Below, in pieces: positions 43,823 through 55,889 of a stretch of 64,000 nt of DNA (its first letter is position 1; each line of letters opens with the position of its first letter). A program made the translations under genes and the position numbers. This stretch comes from Bolinopsis microptera. Its lineage: Eukaryota; Ctenophora; Tentaculata; Lobata; Bolinopsidae. The notes beneath the pieces are model-generated. The model was not told where the DNA came from, did not search any database, and saw only the letters and a program-made list of their open reading frames with translations. Location of the stretch: positions 7,892,858-7,956,857 of the forward strand of contig NC_087075.1 of the NCBI RefSeq assembly GCF_026151205.1. Reading direction: 5' to 3'.

Positions 43823-46800
43823 TTACAACCCAGTTTCAGCTTCCAGCAAGCCAACATGCTCGCACTCCACCACTTCATCATTCCACGAATTCTCCAAATT
43901 CCTCTCATTCCCATTATCAACAACCCCATTAACCACAGCCCCATTACTTACAGGTACATTATTAATAGTCACAACATTGTTGCTCCCTGCACTCCCTGCA
44001 CCATTGTGATCAATACCCGAATCCGCGCACGAATCACTGCTAAAGTTGTTTTTATGAAGAAGCAGCTGCTGCGTGTCGTTGTCATGGGGATCAACATCCT
44101 GGGAGTTATCCGAGGTATTTGAAGTTATGTCGAGAGTTGTGGAGCTCTGGTCCAGGAGGTTGGAGAGGTGGAGGAGGAGGTTGTTCAGGTTGCTGAGAGG
44201 GAGAGAAGTGTTAATTTAGGAAAATAAAGTTCAAACTGTTCCCTGATCTGAACTCTGAATTGCAATGATTTTATTATACATATATAAATAATAATTTTGC
44301 AGTAAAATCAAAGCATTCATTATCAAGTCGTTTATGTCATAGAAAAAATATTATGATGGAATATGAGAAAGAATGTCCACACTAACGAGAAATATAAATA
44401 TTATGAATTTAAACAAGCTCCTTCATAAACCAATCTCTAAATCTAACAAGCAATCACTGACCTAAGCAGGAGATAAGAGAAGAGACGACGCTCCTGACCA
44501 CGGAGCAACTCATTGAGTCGCGAGTAGGACCACGACACTATCAATCCCTCTGAAATTAGATTACTTATTAGTTGCTAATTATTTGGTGTGTGGTTAATTA
44601 ATGGGTCGTTATATTCTACCGAGTACAGGAATAATTGCTGTAATTTCTTATTAATTATAGAATACACGCGATGCGGTGAGCTAAATTTTATTGGGCAATC
44701 TAATCAGTAATTTTAAAAACTGGTTAATCATTAGCTCTAAAAGAGAATATTCAACACCAAATAGCAGTTTCTCGGTTTCTTATAGCAAAGCATTTGCAAA
44801 GTTGAGCGATCGCTTGCCTGGTCTACTGATTAACACACATGCTCTATATTTTACAGATACTTGTTAATTGAAAATACTATCCAGGATGCTGGGATGCATC
44901 TTACTTCCAGAGAATGAGATACAATGGTTACCACCCTTATATGGGCACCACGTGAGATACAATGCATTTTACACTGCATGATATATTATATAATATTTGG
45001 TGTTACATGGTATTCTTAGAAAAGTGGTCCAGATATTGTAGCATTGTCAGATTTAAGGTCGAATTGGATTTAACAGAATGCTATAAGATGGCTCATGGCC
45101 TACTCATTACTGATGTACAGTGTACAATGTATATTGTATGGAGAACACGATTGCTAAATTACTTTCTATACATCTGTATATTTCTACAGAAAAACTGGGT
45201 TAGCGGAGACGATATTAATATAGATTTCATGCAGTACAGTTATTCTCGTACAATGTTAGCATTCCACCGTTGTATCACAATTAGCTGATTAGCGGGTACA
45301 ATTATTCCATTTTCCGCACTGATTATGTGAGTTTATGACCAATTAAAAGAGTAAAGAGCACAGCTTCTCACTGTCGTTCTGTCGTTCTGTCGTTGGCAGA
45401 TTTTAACGTACAATCTACATGGACAACTATCTTTCAGACATCAATTATAAATGTAATAGATTTGAAGTGTTCAATTAGTTTAAAAACCACCGACTAATTA
45501 ACATTTAACTTCTTAACTAAAACCAGCGCCTAGAATTGGAAACATGCAGAAACTTGGTAACCAGTTAAAAAAATTAGCATATAATGATTCGTACATTCGC
45601 CTTTTTAAATCAACAACTTTTTTAAAACACCGTCGAGATGCAGACATAATAATGTTTTGGCTATGGGGTCATTCATATAATATTACGTAATCAATTTTAT
45701 GAAAAATGTTTTCCAAACCCAAGGACCCATTATGTTACCGACATATAATTTTCAGTAGTTATACATTTCAGATACGTCATAAGTCTTGAAATTTTTGGTT
45801 GCTATCGACATTCACCTTCTAAGCCGGATATTTAAGCCGGATATTGAAGCCGGATATCTGGCTGGAACCGAATTCAGCCTCATATTCGGTCGGTTCAAGT
45901 TAAGTTTTATCAATATCAGACTGAACTTTTAATTCAAAAAATAAAAATGTTGATCACGTAATCTGAATCAACAGCACAAATCCTTTGTTTTACTAGCCTG
46001 TCACGTGACTAAAACTAGCCTGTCACGTGACTGAAACTGTTTTTGGCAAGTGATTTAATGAGACCGCTTTTTACAATCTCACTCATAAAATATTCAATAG
46101 ACATGCACTGTACAGTTTAAATTGCATCTGGCAACTCAATAATATGAGTATAATTTATGAAACTGTTAATAACACAAGCACATCCTGGTGGTCACACGAT
46201 GTGATGGCCCTGTTAAAGCTTAACGTATCTCAATATAGGTGAAACATGTAGCTGCAACAGACCAACCACAGTTTATTAAAACTTTGCTTCATTTTTATCA
46301 GCTGACTTTAAACCAAGGAACAAGCGTAATAATGTGAGCCATCGCCCAGCGGAGCCAGACCGGTCGTGTGTAATTTCTCTATAATAAAGAATGAAAGCGT
46401 TAGTGTTGGATATTGAATGATATATATATATATATATATGTGTACTTCCCTGGTTATAGAGTTATAGGTATCATGAATATTTGGAATAAAATTATCGATA
46501 TTTATTCGATTAACTGCTGTGTTTTTACTTGATTTATTTACTAGCAGGAACCTGTGGCCGTATAACTATAACCCTAAAATGGTGTCAAGACTCAAGAGAC
46601 TAAAATAATTATTACCTATTTAATTCGCGTTTTTGACACCACTTGGGGGTCCAAATTTTGGGCTCTAAAACTCCTATTCCTTGGCCAATTTTTTATTTTT
46701 TCATGCTGATTTGGAGGCCATTAAAGCATTTGACCCAGTCAAAAAAGCTTCAGTTGTATATCTTTTACAGTTTTTGCGGAAAGTCGCGTTAAGGTTGATG

Positions 46801-49309
46801 CCGTGGTGTCAAAAAAATGGTACGCTTAAACACATCCATATAATAATATATCGTCTCGCTTTATATATAGAAAGATTTTATTTTATTTCATATCCGGTTG
46901 GAATCTAGGTGAGTGTAAGTATAATATCTTTAATACTAGCTGGTTACCTAGTAACCAGCTAGTAGCCTAGTAACAAGCTAGTAACCTAGTAACAAGCTAG
47001 TAACCTAGTAACCAGCTAGTAACCTAGTAACCAGCTAGTAACCTAGTAACCACCAACCTGTAGCCACAGAGTAGTCAGCAACAAGGGTAGTATCAGTCAC
47101 GTGACTAGAGCTAAAGTTCCAGTTGTTGTGGTTGATAAAGTCTCCTTCTCGTAATCTTACCTTGTGTCCGTTCATTAGTCTTATCGTGATCCTACCTGGA
47201 GTGGGTTTATTAGATATTTTGACTAATTAAATTTTGACTGATTTTGCCTAAATGTCACAGTTTTTATGTTTGAGTTAATAAACTATGATGATTATGTATG
47301 AATTTTACTTGATAGAGTGCTTATCTTAAAGTTAAATGTTTTTACAGGCTCTAATGATGTTGTTGTACGAGCTACTACAGATCTAATATTTAATATCTAA
47401 TAGATAGTAGGTCTGTGATGAATTACCTCAATAAAAAAACCGGCGAATGAGTTTCCGTTTTAGATATGAATACCGCTCCAAAAATGTATTCATAAATGAC
47501 CATCGTTCATCGGGTATACTTGTGAAATTATTGAAATTCATTCTATTCAGTTACTATCGTGTTGATGCCCATAAATTGATTCGCGGAGCCAATCTTTGTG
47601 ACAAATTGCGGAATTCTTTAGAGCACAGTATTATTCACGAATATACACATAGTTGGCAGTTAGCAGCAAATAGTGCAACACCAGCCACTTTAAAGCCACT
47701 TGAGAACCGTTTAAAGATTGTTAGAAGCTGCTTGTGACAGATCAACACAAGCTAAAGACCACTTCATATCGGCTAAGAAACGATGAAATTTTCAATTTTT
47801 AAAGATAATTATTCTGGTTTGGGAATAATGCAAGTAGTTTTAGATTCCTACGGTCAGTAAACCTTTTACGAAGCTTGCTTTTGTAAGTATCTCATTATCT
47901 AACCATCGGTATTTAGCCACTAATTTGCACCCGCAAGACTATCCGTTACTAATTAGTGCAATTAAATAAATTACTCACGAAAAAATGGAATAATCATTAA
48001 ATTGACTTTTGGCAAGAATCCAGTTCAAAGAATCAGCATTGTCTTTTCTTTAGACATAAATGTAAATTAATAAAGTGCTTAAAGAACTTACCGGAAATTA
48101 TTTGCAGGATCTTGTTTGGAATACAGAGTTTTATGAAGGATTCTAGATTCTGTATGAGGTGTAGCAATGACAGTTCCTCCTTCAATGAGCGTGTTGTATG
48201 TGCTTACTGAGATGCCACTACTCTTGTAGCATGTGTTATACAGCTTTTCAAATCCTGAAAATGAGGTAAAATGAATCCTCAGTATGATTTTAAAACTATG
48301 TTAGAACTAAGTAGTACACACAAGTATTGAAGGGCTCTTCAAAACGTAGGTAATTCTTATTCAATTATATGCAGTGATAAATAACACTTCACCACTAGCT
48401 AACCTAATGCTGTGATTGCTTTTATATATTCCACAAATCTTGTACATCTATTTGGATTGTTATTAGCATGATAAAAGCAATATATGTAATTATTGTAAAC
48501 TGAATTTATTTGTCGTTACAGAATATTCCCTACTGCTCACATGACACACTGTATGAAATTGATATATTGAAAGAACCAGAGGAAATATAGTAACACATAA
48601 AATGGTTAAATGACACGAAATCATCCCTGAGCAGTTGGGAATGTGGGGGTATAATGCAACTTACTAGGTTTAATATTGGGTGGGCGATATTCCTTGTAAA
48701 GGAGGACAATCAATCTGACGACATTGTAGATACAAAATAGAATGTTCCACATTGCAGTGTCGGGAGAACAGAGCACCCAAACCGCCCACGAGGAGAAGAA
48801 AAATGCTGAGGAGGGAGAATTTTTGTTATTTAACACACTTACTAGGTCGCTTCAAGGCAAAAATGAAATTTCAAAAAAATTTAATCTGTATCTCCGAAAC
48901 GAACCAAATCGTTGCCCGCAACTTTTGTCGCATAGTACCCATGGCCTTCAAGACAATATTTACCACAAGATGCCAGGACTATTCTGAGAAAGACCATATA
49001 AGCAAAGGATGATGGGAAATTTATAAAATCTCCGATGTAGAGGACACATAGCCACGAGTTTGCTACCTGTAGGTTGTTGGTTCAAATGAAATGGTGTGAG
49101 TTAATAATTGATGTTTAATAAGAAGAGTGCATATAATTAAAAAACATAACAGAGTTTTAGAATACAGTCAATGATAAAATGTCAACTACCTAATCAAAAT
49201 TGTTTGATTGTTTCATGAAATTTCGATTAAAAACCTGGAAGAGTATGTTATTGTAAGAACCCCATGTGCATGTGAAAGCATTGTACCAAGGGAAGTCGAG
49301 AACTCCCAT
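43823..49309 (-). CDS. POPDC: Popeye domain-containing protein (complete, seven exons)
   Basis: Exons (minus, 5' to 3'): 49309-49235, 49066-48964, 48805-48665, 48254-48092, 47191-47058, 44549-44462, 44192-43823. All phases agree and the product is 357 aa, within the usual range for the family. An in-frame stop lies six codons before the start Met. A short extracellular N-terminus ('DFPWYNAFTCTWGSYNNILF') is followed by three hydrophobic segments ('YMVFLRIVLASC', 'FFFSSWAVWVLCS', 'MWNILFCIYNVVRLIVLLY'). Then comes the Popeye cAMP-binding fold starting 'RPPNIKPRFEKLYNTCYK', with 'ITIRLMNGHKVRLREGDFI' and 'LIVSWSYSRLNELLRGQERR'. The C-terminal tail is Asn/Asp-rich. Vertebrate POPDC/BVES proteins are membrane cAMP effectors in muscle and epithelia. 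The usual phosphate-binding-cassette residues (DSPE...FQVT) are replaced by NHNN and TDTT, so cAMP binding is doubtful. Confidence 0.88.
46416..46442. repeat. (TA)n microsatellite in a POPDC intron
   Basis: About ten TA dinucleotides within the long intron between exons 47191-47058 and 44549-44462. Confidence 0.9.
46933..47052. repeat. 'taacctagtaaccagctag' tandem repeat at a POPDC splice donor
   Basis: About seven 18-bp units, ending 5 bp from the splice donor of POPDC exon 47191-47058. Confidence 0.92.
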
Positions 49310-50089
49310 GTCGTAGAGATCCCTTTAATTCCCTCAAGTTTCAGCACTCTTCGTAGATCAAACTGCAACATGTGCTACCTATACTTCATAATGGTAAGAA
49401 TACAAAAGGACAAGCAATGTAAAAATATATTTAAAACAGTGAAATTATTTTGAGAATTAGTGTACTTTTCTTATTTAAATAAAGTGTAATCGCTGAAAAA
49501 TCAAAAGCAATGATGATACTGATGATGATACTGTTTACTTGTGCCTGCTCTAACCTGTCTGAGCATTTCCCCAGCCTAAAAATTTTTGTTGCCATAGTTT
49601 TTATTTAGGTTCATTGTTGTGTTATACTTTATTATTTGATTGAAGTTTCAAATCAAATCATGGTAAAGTGTGCATCATCAATTAATGTCATTATCAATAT
49701 TTCCACAAAAATGTATAATAAATTAAGGTCACTCAATTCTTCCTTATATTACATTCGAAACATTCCAAAAACAATATTTATTCACTAGTTAAAAATCCTT
49801 CTTAAATCCTTCTAATTTAACTTTTAAATTAAAAAATGTCTCAGAGTTCTTGACGTTCAGAGGGTGTTTGTTCCAATATAACGTTAAGTATAAAGTTTGA
49901 CATCACATCATCACACATGTCTAAAAAATATCATCGCACTAAGTGAAAAAATATACAGGGGGGGGGGGGGGGGGGCAAAAGTCAGTACCCAAAATAGGGT
50001 TGGCCTTAATAGCTCAGTCACTGAGTGCCCAATTGAAATAATTCTTTCTGGTATGACTTACTACCACTGCAGGACCTCTTGGTATTATA
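49310..50089. other. Upstream region of POPDC, promoter not resolved
   Basis: Presumed promoter/5'UTR side of the minus-strand POPDC gene. It contains a G17 run at about 49959-49975 and 'gatgatactgatgatgata'. No clear motif could be assigned. Confidence 0.35.
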
Positions 50090-50725
50090 CAGGGTGGCCC
50101 ATAAAACACTACCCATCCTTATCTCTTAAAATTGTTACAGGTCGCTGAGATCTTGCAAATTATTTTATTTCAGAATGGAAATGCGCCATAACTTACGTTC
50201 TGATTAATATTTTTGCTTCACATTTTTAGAGAATGTCAATCATAATTAGACACAACTTCGTGCCAAATTTTGTGTGAGTCTGAGCTTGTCTGACAAAGTT
50301 AGCTCCTGAGCGTGCTAGCTTTAATTTCTCACGTAGAACTGTTTACATTGGTTAATAGGAACCACCAAAAAAAATCCTGGGTAAATCCTGGGTAACGTGA
50401 ATAAATCGCTGGTTTTTTGATTTTTTTACCCAGGATTTTTTTTGGTGGTTCCTATTAACCAATGTAAACAGTTCTGGGTGAGAAATTCAAGCTAGCTTGC
50501 TCAGGGGCTAAATTGGTCAAATAAGCTCAGTGAAGCTCGCACTCACAAAAAACTTGCCACAAAGGTTTAGCTACTTGTTATTAACATTCTGTGAAATTTA
50601 GAAGTAAAAATATTTATCAGAACATAAGTTATGCCACTTTTTGTTTTTAAAATAATTTGCAAGATCTCAGCGACCTGTAACAATTTTAAGAGATAAGGAT
50701 GGGTAGTGTTTTATGGGTCACCCTG
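50090..50725. mobile_element. Mariner-type foldback MITE
   Basis: Termini 'cagggtggcccataaaacac' and 'gtgttttatgggtcaccctg' are inverted repeats of the Tc1/mariner style (CAGGGTG.CCC) flanked by TA on both sides. The inverted homology continues almost to the centre, where 'ggttaataggaaccaccaaa' meets its reverse at 50434-50465, so the whole ~636 bp folds into one imperfect hairpin. No transposase ORF, hence non-autonomous. Confidence 0.85.
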
Positions 50726-51127
50726 TATTATATAATATATTATGAACTAATATGTACATATCCATGTGATATCTAAAAGTGTATAGCGACCATATTTAAT
50801 AATAATATAGCCTTTCTTGTTTTTAAACAGATCGAGTCACCACATCGCAGCTCACCGGAGTTCACTGTCAGATCTACGTGCAGCCACTACCGCGAGTTGC
50901 TGAGTCCTCATCTCCTTGTTTACCGGGAGTTTAATTATTAAGTTTGTATCTTGTTTTAGACAGGTGCATCCGTAGCTCGTCTTACTAAATATGTCAGACC
51001 TGTCGCCACTCTCAGCACACATGGGGGGCCGGGGGGGCATGGGGCTGAAACCATGCACGTGACTGATAGGGATTAGTTTGATGAACAAAATCCATATATA
51101 ACTATTTATAATAGTTATATATAGTTA
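50726..51127. other. Intergenic, no gene recognised
   Basis: A minus-strand open stretch (51088-50852) contains several Cys and Pro but no motif or splice logic I can defend. Confidence 0.3.
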
Positions 51128-51779
51128 CAGCCAAACGGTGCCCGTGGGGCAGCCACGCCCATATTTTTTCCAAATTAGGCCCAATTTAGCCAAATACCCT
51201 GAAAATGCCAAAACCATGCTTTGGGATGCTCTACTTGTAGCTACTAGTCTCCTGAACACACATATTAAGTTTTATCAAAATTGGATAAAAATTGGCCGAG
51301 TTATGGGATAAAAACCATATGCGCATATTTGGGCATACGTACCAAATTTGATCGATTTTGGTCCATAAATTGGTCACATATCAATATTTTTGAATATAAC
51401 CAACTTTATATGGAAGGTAAGCCTATAATACACATTCTCTATGATTATCAGCTCAATATCTACCTAACTGTGGATTCTGTGTTCAAATAATCGCAAAAAA
51501 TGAACAAAATCACCCATATCTCAGTTTGCGATATTTGCAAAACTGACTTCGCTCAAAACAATAGAACTCAACAGGACAGAATTTTAAGTTAGGCCTCTAA
51601 AAAAATTTGGCGGCCAAATTCTGAATTTCGCATTGCGAATTTTGGAATTTGGCCGCCAAATTTTTTTAAAGGCCTAACTCAAAATTCTGTGGTTTTGGGC
51701 ATTTTCAGGGTATTTGCCTAAATTAGGCCTAATTTGGACCAAATATGGGCGTGGCTGCCCCGCGGGCACCATTTGGCTG
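51128..51779. mobile_element. Foldback element, complete copy with ~90-bp terminal inverted repeats
   Basis: The left end 'cagccaaacggtgcccgtgg' and the right end 'cgggcaccatttggctg' are inverted repeats. Pairing continues through 'gcagccacgcccatattt' and 'aataccctgaaaatgcc'. A second inner palindrome ('tttggcggccaaattctgaa') lies at 51604-51665. A partial copy is at 9545-10131. No ORF, so non-autonomous. Confidence 0.85.
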
Positions 51780-52124
51780 TTGGGGTCCGGGACTCCCTCA
51801 AAAATTCGGTCACCGGTCCTAGTTTGTTGGTCAATTGCTATCTCGAAACCAAGTTTCACAAAAAAATCATGGTGAACCCCCCCCCCCTTAATGTGGCTCT
51901 TGCTATGTGTTGGTTCAGCCGAATTAATTATTTTGTAATTAAGATTATTTTTCTTTTTAGTTAGTTGTCATTCGGCCAAACATTAAGCAACTTATATTGC
52001 AGTACCATTTATCAATTAGTATATCTAAATATGTCATTGTAATTTTGCATGGCTGAAATGTAACGCTTGATTTATATATATGATAATTAATTGAATTTTC
52101 AAATTAAAAAAAAAGTAAGTGTAA

Positions 52125-52445
52125 AAGTCGCGTAATTTGACGAAATTCGTTGATTTTTGCTGTACTATATAAGTATATATTCTGTCATATCTCAAATTCC
52201 TGATATGGAATCATGCTGAAAATTTGTTAATACCGGCCAGACCTTCCAATTAACGGACTGTCAAAAGTGTCCGAAAAATTTGGTGGATGTCCGAGTTGAT
52301 ATAGTGATGAAAATGGGGCAAAAGACGTTGCTTTGAGCTTTAACATAATGTTTGATAATTGGATATGCCTCAAATTTTTCTGACAGCTTCCTTGTAAGTC
52401 TATCAGTAAGCTTTCCAATTTTATTGAAATTGGATTGAGAGAAAT
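52125..52445. repeat. Dispersed ~320-bp repeat, copy 1
   Basis: From 'gtaaaagtcgcgtaatttga' to 'tattgaaattgga', alignable to 57100-57420 in the same orientation with ~75-80% identity by eye. No coding content. Confidence 0.75.
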
Positions 52446-52601
52446 TTACTCAATAAGATTTATCGAGCGTGCTAAATCACTCTACAGTCGATCTTCGAGA
52501 TTGTTCTAAAAGGACCTCCGACAGTTGAAACCAACTTCAATCGATGTATTTTCGGACGCTGATTCCGAATCATGACGACAATTTTGTCGAAGCAGTAACT
52601 T

Positions 52602-52686
52602 AGCCCGGCGAGGCACATAGCACACTCTGCAACTCCGTGTCAAATGTTTCATATATACTAGCCAAGTTCACAAGATATATCCTTGT
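52602..52686. repeat. 85-bp direct repeat, copy 1
   Basis: 'tagcccggcgaggcacatag' to 'agatatatccttgt'; a nearly identical copy lies at 52917-53003, ~315 bp downstream. Confidence 0.9.
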
Positions 52687-52916
52687 GTTTGAGAAGCGCT
52701 CATTAGAACTGCTTCCGTTCCCTTCAGTATCCCACAGTCTCTCGAGTTTCATAACTGCCAGAGAACTCTCTTAAACAATTACTAGACCCGGTGATTATAA
52801 ATCAAGAGGCTTGCATATAATGAACATATTGACATGGGTGCAGAGTTGAGCCTGTACGGAACCTAGTAGTTTCAGTTCCTTGTTTAACTTGCCGTACAGC
52901 AAGGACATTCACTACT

Positions 52917-53003
52917 TTAGCCCGGCGAGGCACATAGCTCACTCTGCAACTCTGTGTCAAATGTTTCATATATACTAGCCAAGTTCACAAGATATATCCT
53001 TGT
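52917..53003. repeat. 85-bp direct repeat, copy 2
   Basis: Matches 52602-52686 and immediately precedes the LINE fragment. It may belong to a duplicated element end. Confidence 0.9.
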
Positions 53004-53048
53004 ATGAAATCTGACCCCTTAAATTATATAGACCCCTTAAATTATATA

Positions 53049-54230
53049 GACCGGTTTCATTAACTTGTATTCTATGTAAAGTTTATGAGAAGCTAGTGAG
53101 AGCACATGTTTTGGATATTCTGGAAGATTGGATTTCCAAGCATCAACACGGATTTGTTAAGGGTAAATCTTGTTTATCAAATCTTTTAGAAACTTTTGAC
53201 AGCATTCTTGAGTCAATCCAATCTTCCAGAATATCCAAAACATGTGCTCTCTTGACATATTAGATGAAAGGGCCCCTGTTGATCTATTGTATTTTGACTT
53301 CAGTAAGGCGTTTGACACAGTCCCCCAGCCCCCAGGCCACTTTGGACTTCTGCCTTAATTGGAAGGATTTGGTGTTAGGGGAAAAGTTGTAGCGCGATGC
53401 GTTACTGTGCTGCACCGCGCACTCAATGAGGCTTCTCACAGCTCTCTCTCTCCTCGCTAGATCGGCGAGATGCGCTACTGTGCCGCGCCGAGCTGCGATG
53501 AATTGACATCGTCAATTAAGGGGAAAAATATTAGATGTTATAAAGGATTTTCTAACAGATAGGACTATGAGAGTTTCTGTAGAAGCACAATGGATGAGGT
53601 AAAACACGTGCTATCTGGTGTCCATCAGGATTCTGTTTTAAATGATTTACCTGATATAGTAAAGAATAAAATAAAATTATTTGCTCATGATGATCTTAAG
53701 CTGATTGGTAATGTGGCTAAACATGAAAGTGTTGCTGATGACATTGCAGAATTGGAAGTTTGGGAGAGTACTTGGCTTTTAAAGTTCAATCCTGCCAAAT
53801 GTAAAGTAGTTCATGTTAATCTTAATAGTAATCCTAACTTGAATTATTTTGTTAATGATGTAGAACTTGAAGCATCTGCTCAGGAAAAGGACTTGGGGGT
53901 TATTACCCATAACTCCTTACTTTTGAATGAGCAGATAAAAGCATGCATTTCTAAAGCAAATCGTATGATTAATGATATGTTGGATTATAAGGAATTTAGT
54001 AATAAGGGAAAAAGGAGTAATGATAACCATCTATAAAGCTTTAATAAGATCGAGGCCTCATCTAGAGTATTGTGTACGTGTCCAATTGTGGAATCCAGTT
54101 GCGGCTCATGGAAGTTGGGGGATTGTTTTGGAGCTGGAGAGCGTCCAGAGGCGGTTTACCCGTTTTATTAATGAGGTGGGTACTCTTCCTTACAGTGCAG
54201 CAGTAGACTGGAAATTCTCAATTTGACAAC
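53049..54230 (+). pseudogene. LINE (jockey/CR1-like) reverse-transcriptase fragment, interrupted by a MITE
   Basis: Collinear RT pieces: 'RPVSLTCILCKVYEKLVRAH', 'WISKHQHGFVKGKSCLSNLL', 'PVDLLYFDFSKAFDTVP', then after an inserted MITE 'MRVSVEA', 'HVLSGVHQDSVL', 'KLFAHDDLKLIGNV' (catalytic Y/F-ADD degraded to AHDD) and 'WLLKFNPAKCKVVHVN'. Stops, frame changes and a partial internal duplication (about 53099-53130 reappearing inverted at 53216-53250) show it is dead. The family 2 MITE at about 53388-53519 splits the ORF. Confidence 0.85.
53388..53519 (+). mobile_element. MITE family 2 insertion in the LINE
   Basis: About 130 bp from 'gtagcgcgatgcgttactgt' to 'ttgacatcgtcaattaa', flanked by 'aggggaaaa' on both sides (53375-53384 region and 53518-53527), consistent with an 8-9-bp target duplication. 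The LINE reading frame resumes right after the second copy. Confidence 0.75.
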
Positions 54231-54236
54231 TCGTAC

Positions 54237-54310
54237 AGCGACTAGATCGGCGACGCGAAATGCGCTACTGTGCCGCGCCGAGCTGCCATGAATTGACATC
54301 GTCAATTAAC
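54237..54310 (+). mobile_element. MITE family 2, partial copy
   Basis: 'gcgctactgtgccgcgccga' to 'ttgacatcgtcaattaa', inserted at the 3' end of the LINE fragment. Confidence 0.7.
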
Positions 54311-54643
54311 CAACAGATTCACATAGCCATGTGTATACGCGTACTGCGTGACGCGCTTGTTTCACAAGTTGAATATATCCTTTGCCGCCTTCGGCGGTCG
54401 CGCACTACTGCAAGTGAAAGGGCTCTGGTTAGAGCAAAATTAGAAGGGTTTAAGAAAGATATGATTTCTAAGGATATTTCTAATGATTCACATTATTGGA
54501 ATGTTTCAAATGAAGTATTAGGGAGGATTGAAGAACCTAGCTATGTTAGTAATAAAGAGAAGACTAACGATTATCTTTATTTCCACCCTTTTGTGGCAAA
54601 AAAGCGATTTATAAATCTTTATTCCACTGGGAAGTTTGAATAG
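54311..54643 (+). pseudogene. Probable LINE 3' tail ORF piece
   Basis: The open frame ends '..AKKRFINLYSTGKFE' stop at 54643 and has ordinary amino-acid composition ('ERALVRAKLEGFKKDMISKD'). It continues on the LINE side of the MITE insertion but has no recognised domain. It could be from a different element. Confidence 0.35.
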
Positions 54644-54804
54644 AGTTATCTTTTGGGGATGCTTTTTGAATTTATTTGAAATAAAAAATTTTAAAAAAGT
54701 TTTAGTTAATAATTTATTAATTTTGGTGGTAAGATATTTATATTTTTCCATATATATTGATTTGACCATTGTTAATGGTCTGCACAGGAGGGGCTAAGTA
54801 CAAA

Positions 54805-54893
54805 GAAACTGCTGCTCACTGCTGCTCACTGCTGCTCACTGCTGCTCACTGCTACTCAATGAAACAAGAAATTCAATGAAACAAGAAATTTAA
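54805..54893. repeat. Short tandem repeats (actgctgctc; aatgaaacaagaaattc)
   Basis: About four copies of the 10-mer followed by two copies of the 17-mer. Confidence 0.9.
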
Positions 54894-55493
54894 TTTTAGC
54901 ACATTTTACAGAATAAAAGATGTAAAACAATTCATAAAATATAATGCCCATTTGGTGTATGACTTTTTGTCCTTGACTGCTTGTTTGGTTTTGGAAGGAC
55001 AGGTTACTAACGGGGCAAGGAATGCGCGTGCCTGGGAGCTTTTGCACACACCAAAACGCTAGTTCAGTTAAGTTTTTAGAGACAAGGCTCAAATTAGGAC
55101 TATAAGAAAAATTGTTAGCAGACATTAGGGGTTCTGTTTAAAGTTTTTACTATCTAGGTTGCAGTCTTGTTGTGACAAAAAGTCTACGCTAAAACATGTT
55201 TGATTTTATATTGTGTAGTTCAAGGATTAAAAATGCACCTTCAAGGTGGATATTGGAGAGCAGGCGAAAGATTATGGCTTAAATTTATCAATGGTTATAA
55301 TAAGCTATAAATATTTTAAACTATACAATGCTAATTAAAAATTTCTTTATACTTCATTCTCAAATTAAAATTTAAAAATTCAAAAATATACATTCATTTT
55401 ATTAAAACTTTCTCACACATACTTTACTCACAGGACAAGACTTGGAAAACAGTAGCCTAGGGTAATTTAATTTAGATGTGTGTGACCAGCCAG

Positions 55494-55880
55494 TTATAAT
55501 GTTTGGAAAATAATATTTGTGCAGTCAAAGTCTTTTACGGTCCAATCAAGCAGGGCGTGGTTATGTTGATTAGCTAGTAGCGCACGTTTTAGCTTTCCTC
55601 GCAAGCACATTACACTAGTAGTAAAATCAGTCATTCTGAACTTTGGGGTTAAAATGTTAAAAATTTTGGTTGATCTAGTGTTGTGATTGTCAGGTGGGTC
55701 TGCCTGACAGATTAGAAGGCAGGGTTTCCTTGATGAACATGTGTAACCCTCATGTAAGGATATTGGAGCACGGAATTTCATTATCTTGTAGAGCTCCAGG
55801 TAACTGTGGTATGTATATAGATTTTGTACAGCTAGAATATTATTATGCTTGAATATCGGTTTGGTGTGCTCTTTTATGAA
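55494..55880 (-). pseudogene. LINE RT-ORF 3' end fragment
   Basis: The minus-strand frame reads 'HTKPIFKHNNILAVQNLYTY', 'ELYKIMKFRAPIS', 'NTRSTKIFNILTPKF' and stops at 55494. This is the usual C-terminal tail of a jockey/CR1-like LINE polyprotein ('KPLF...L.I..L..' then 'NTR'). It is truncated at ~55880 where GC-rich repeats begin. Confidence 0.75.
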
Positions 55881-55889
55881 GAATTTTGG

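Noticed and set aside
47447..47737. 96-residue plus-strand frame containing 'HEYTH'
   Set aside because: Looked briefly like a metal-binding HExxH-type motif, but it lacks the second Glu context and lies inside a POPDC intron on the other strand with no splice or homology support.
50852..51088. 78-residue minus-strand Pro/Cys-containing frame
   Set aside because: No conserved motif, no clear acceptor/donor pair, and it abuts a foldback element.
54260..54310. 'MRYCAAPSCHELTSSIN' peptide that resembles the start of a THAP zinc finger and occurs several times
   Set aside because: It is the translation of MITE family 2, appears in unrelated contexts and both orientations, and has no downstream THAP residues.
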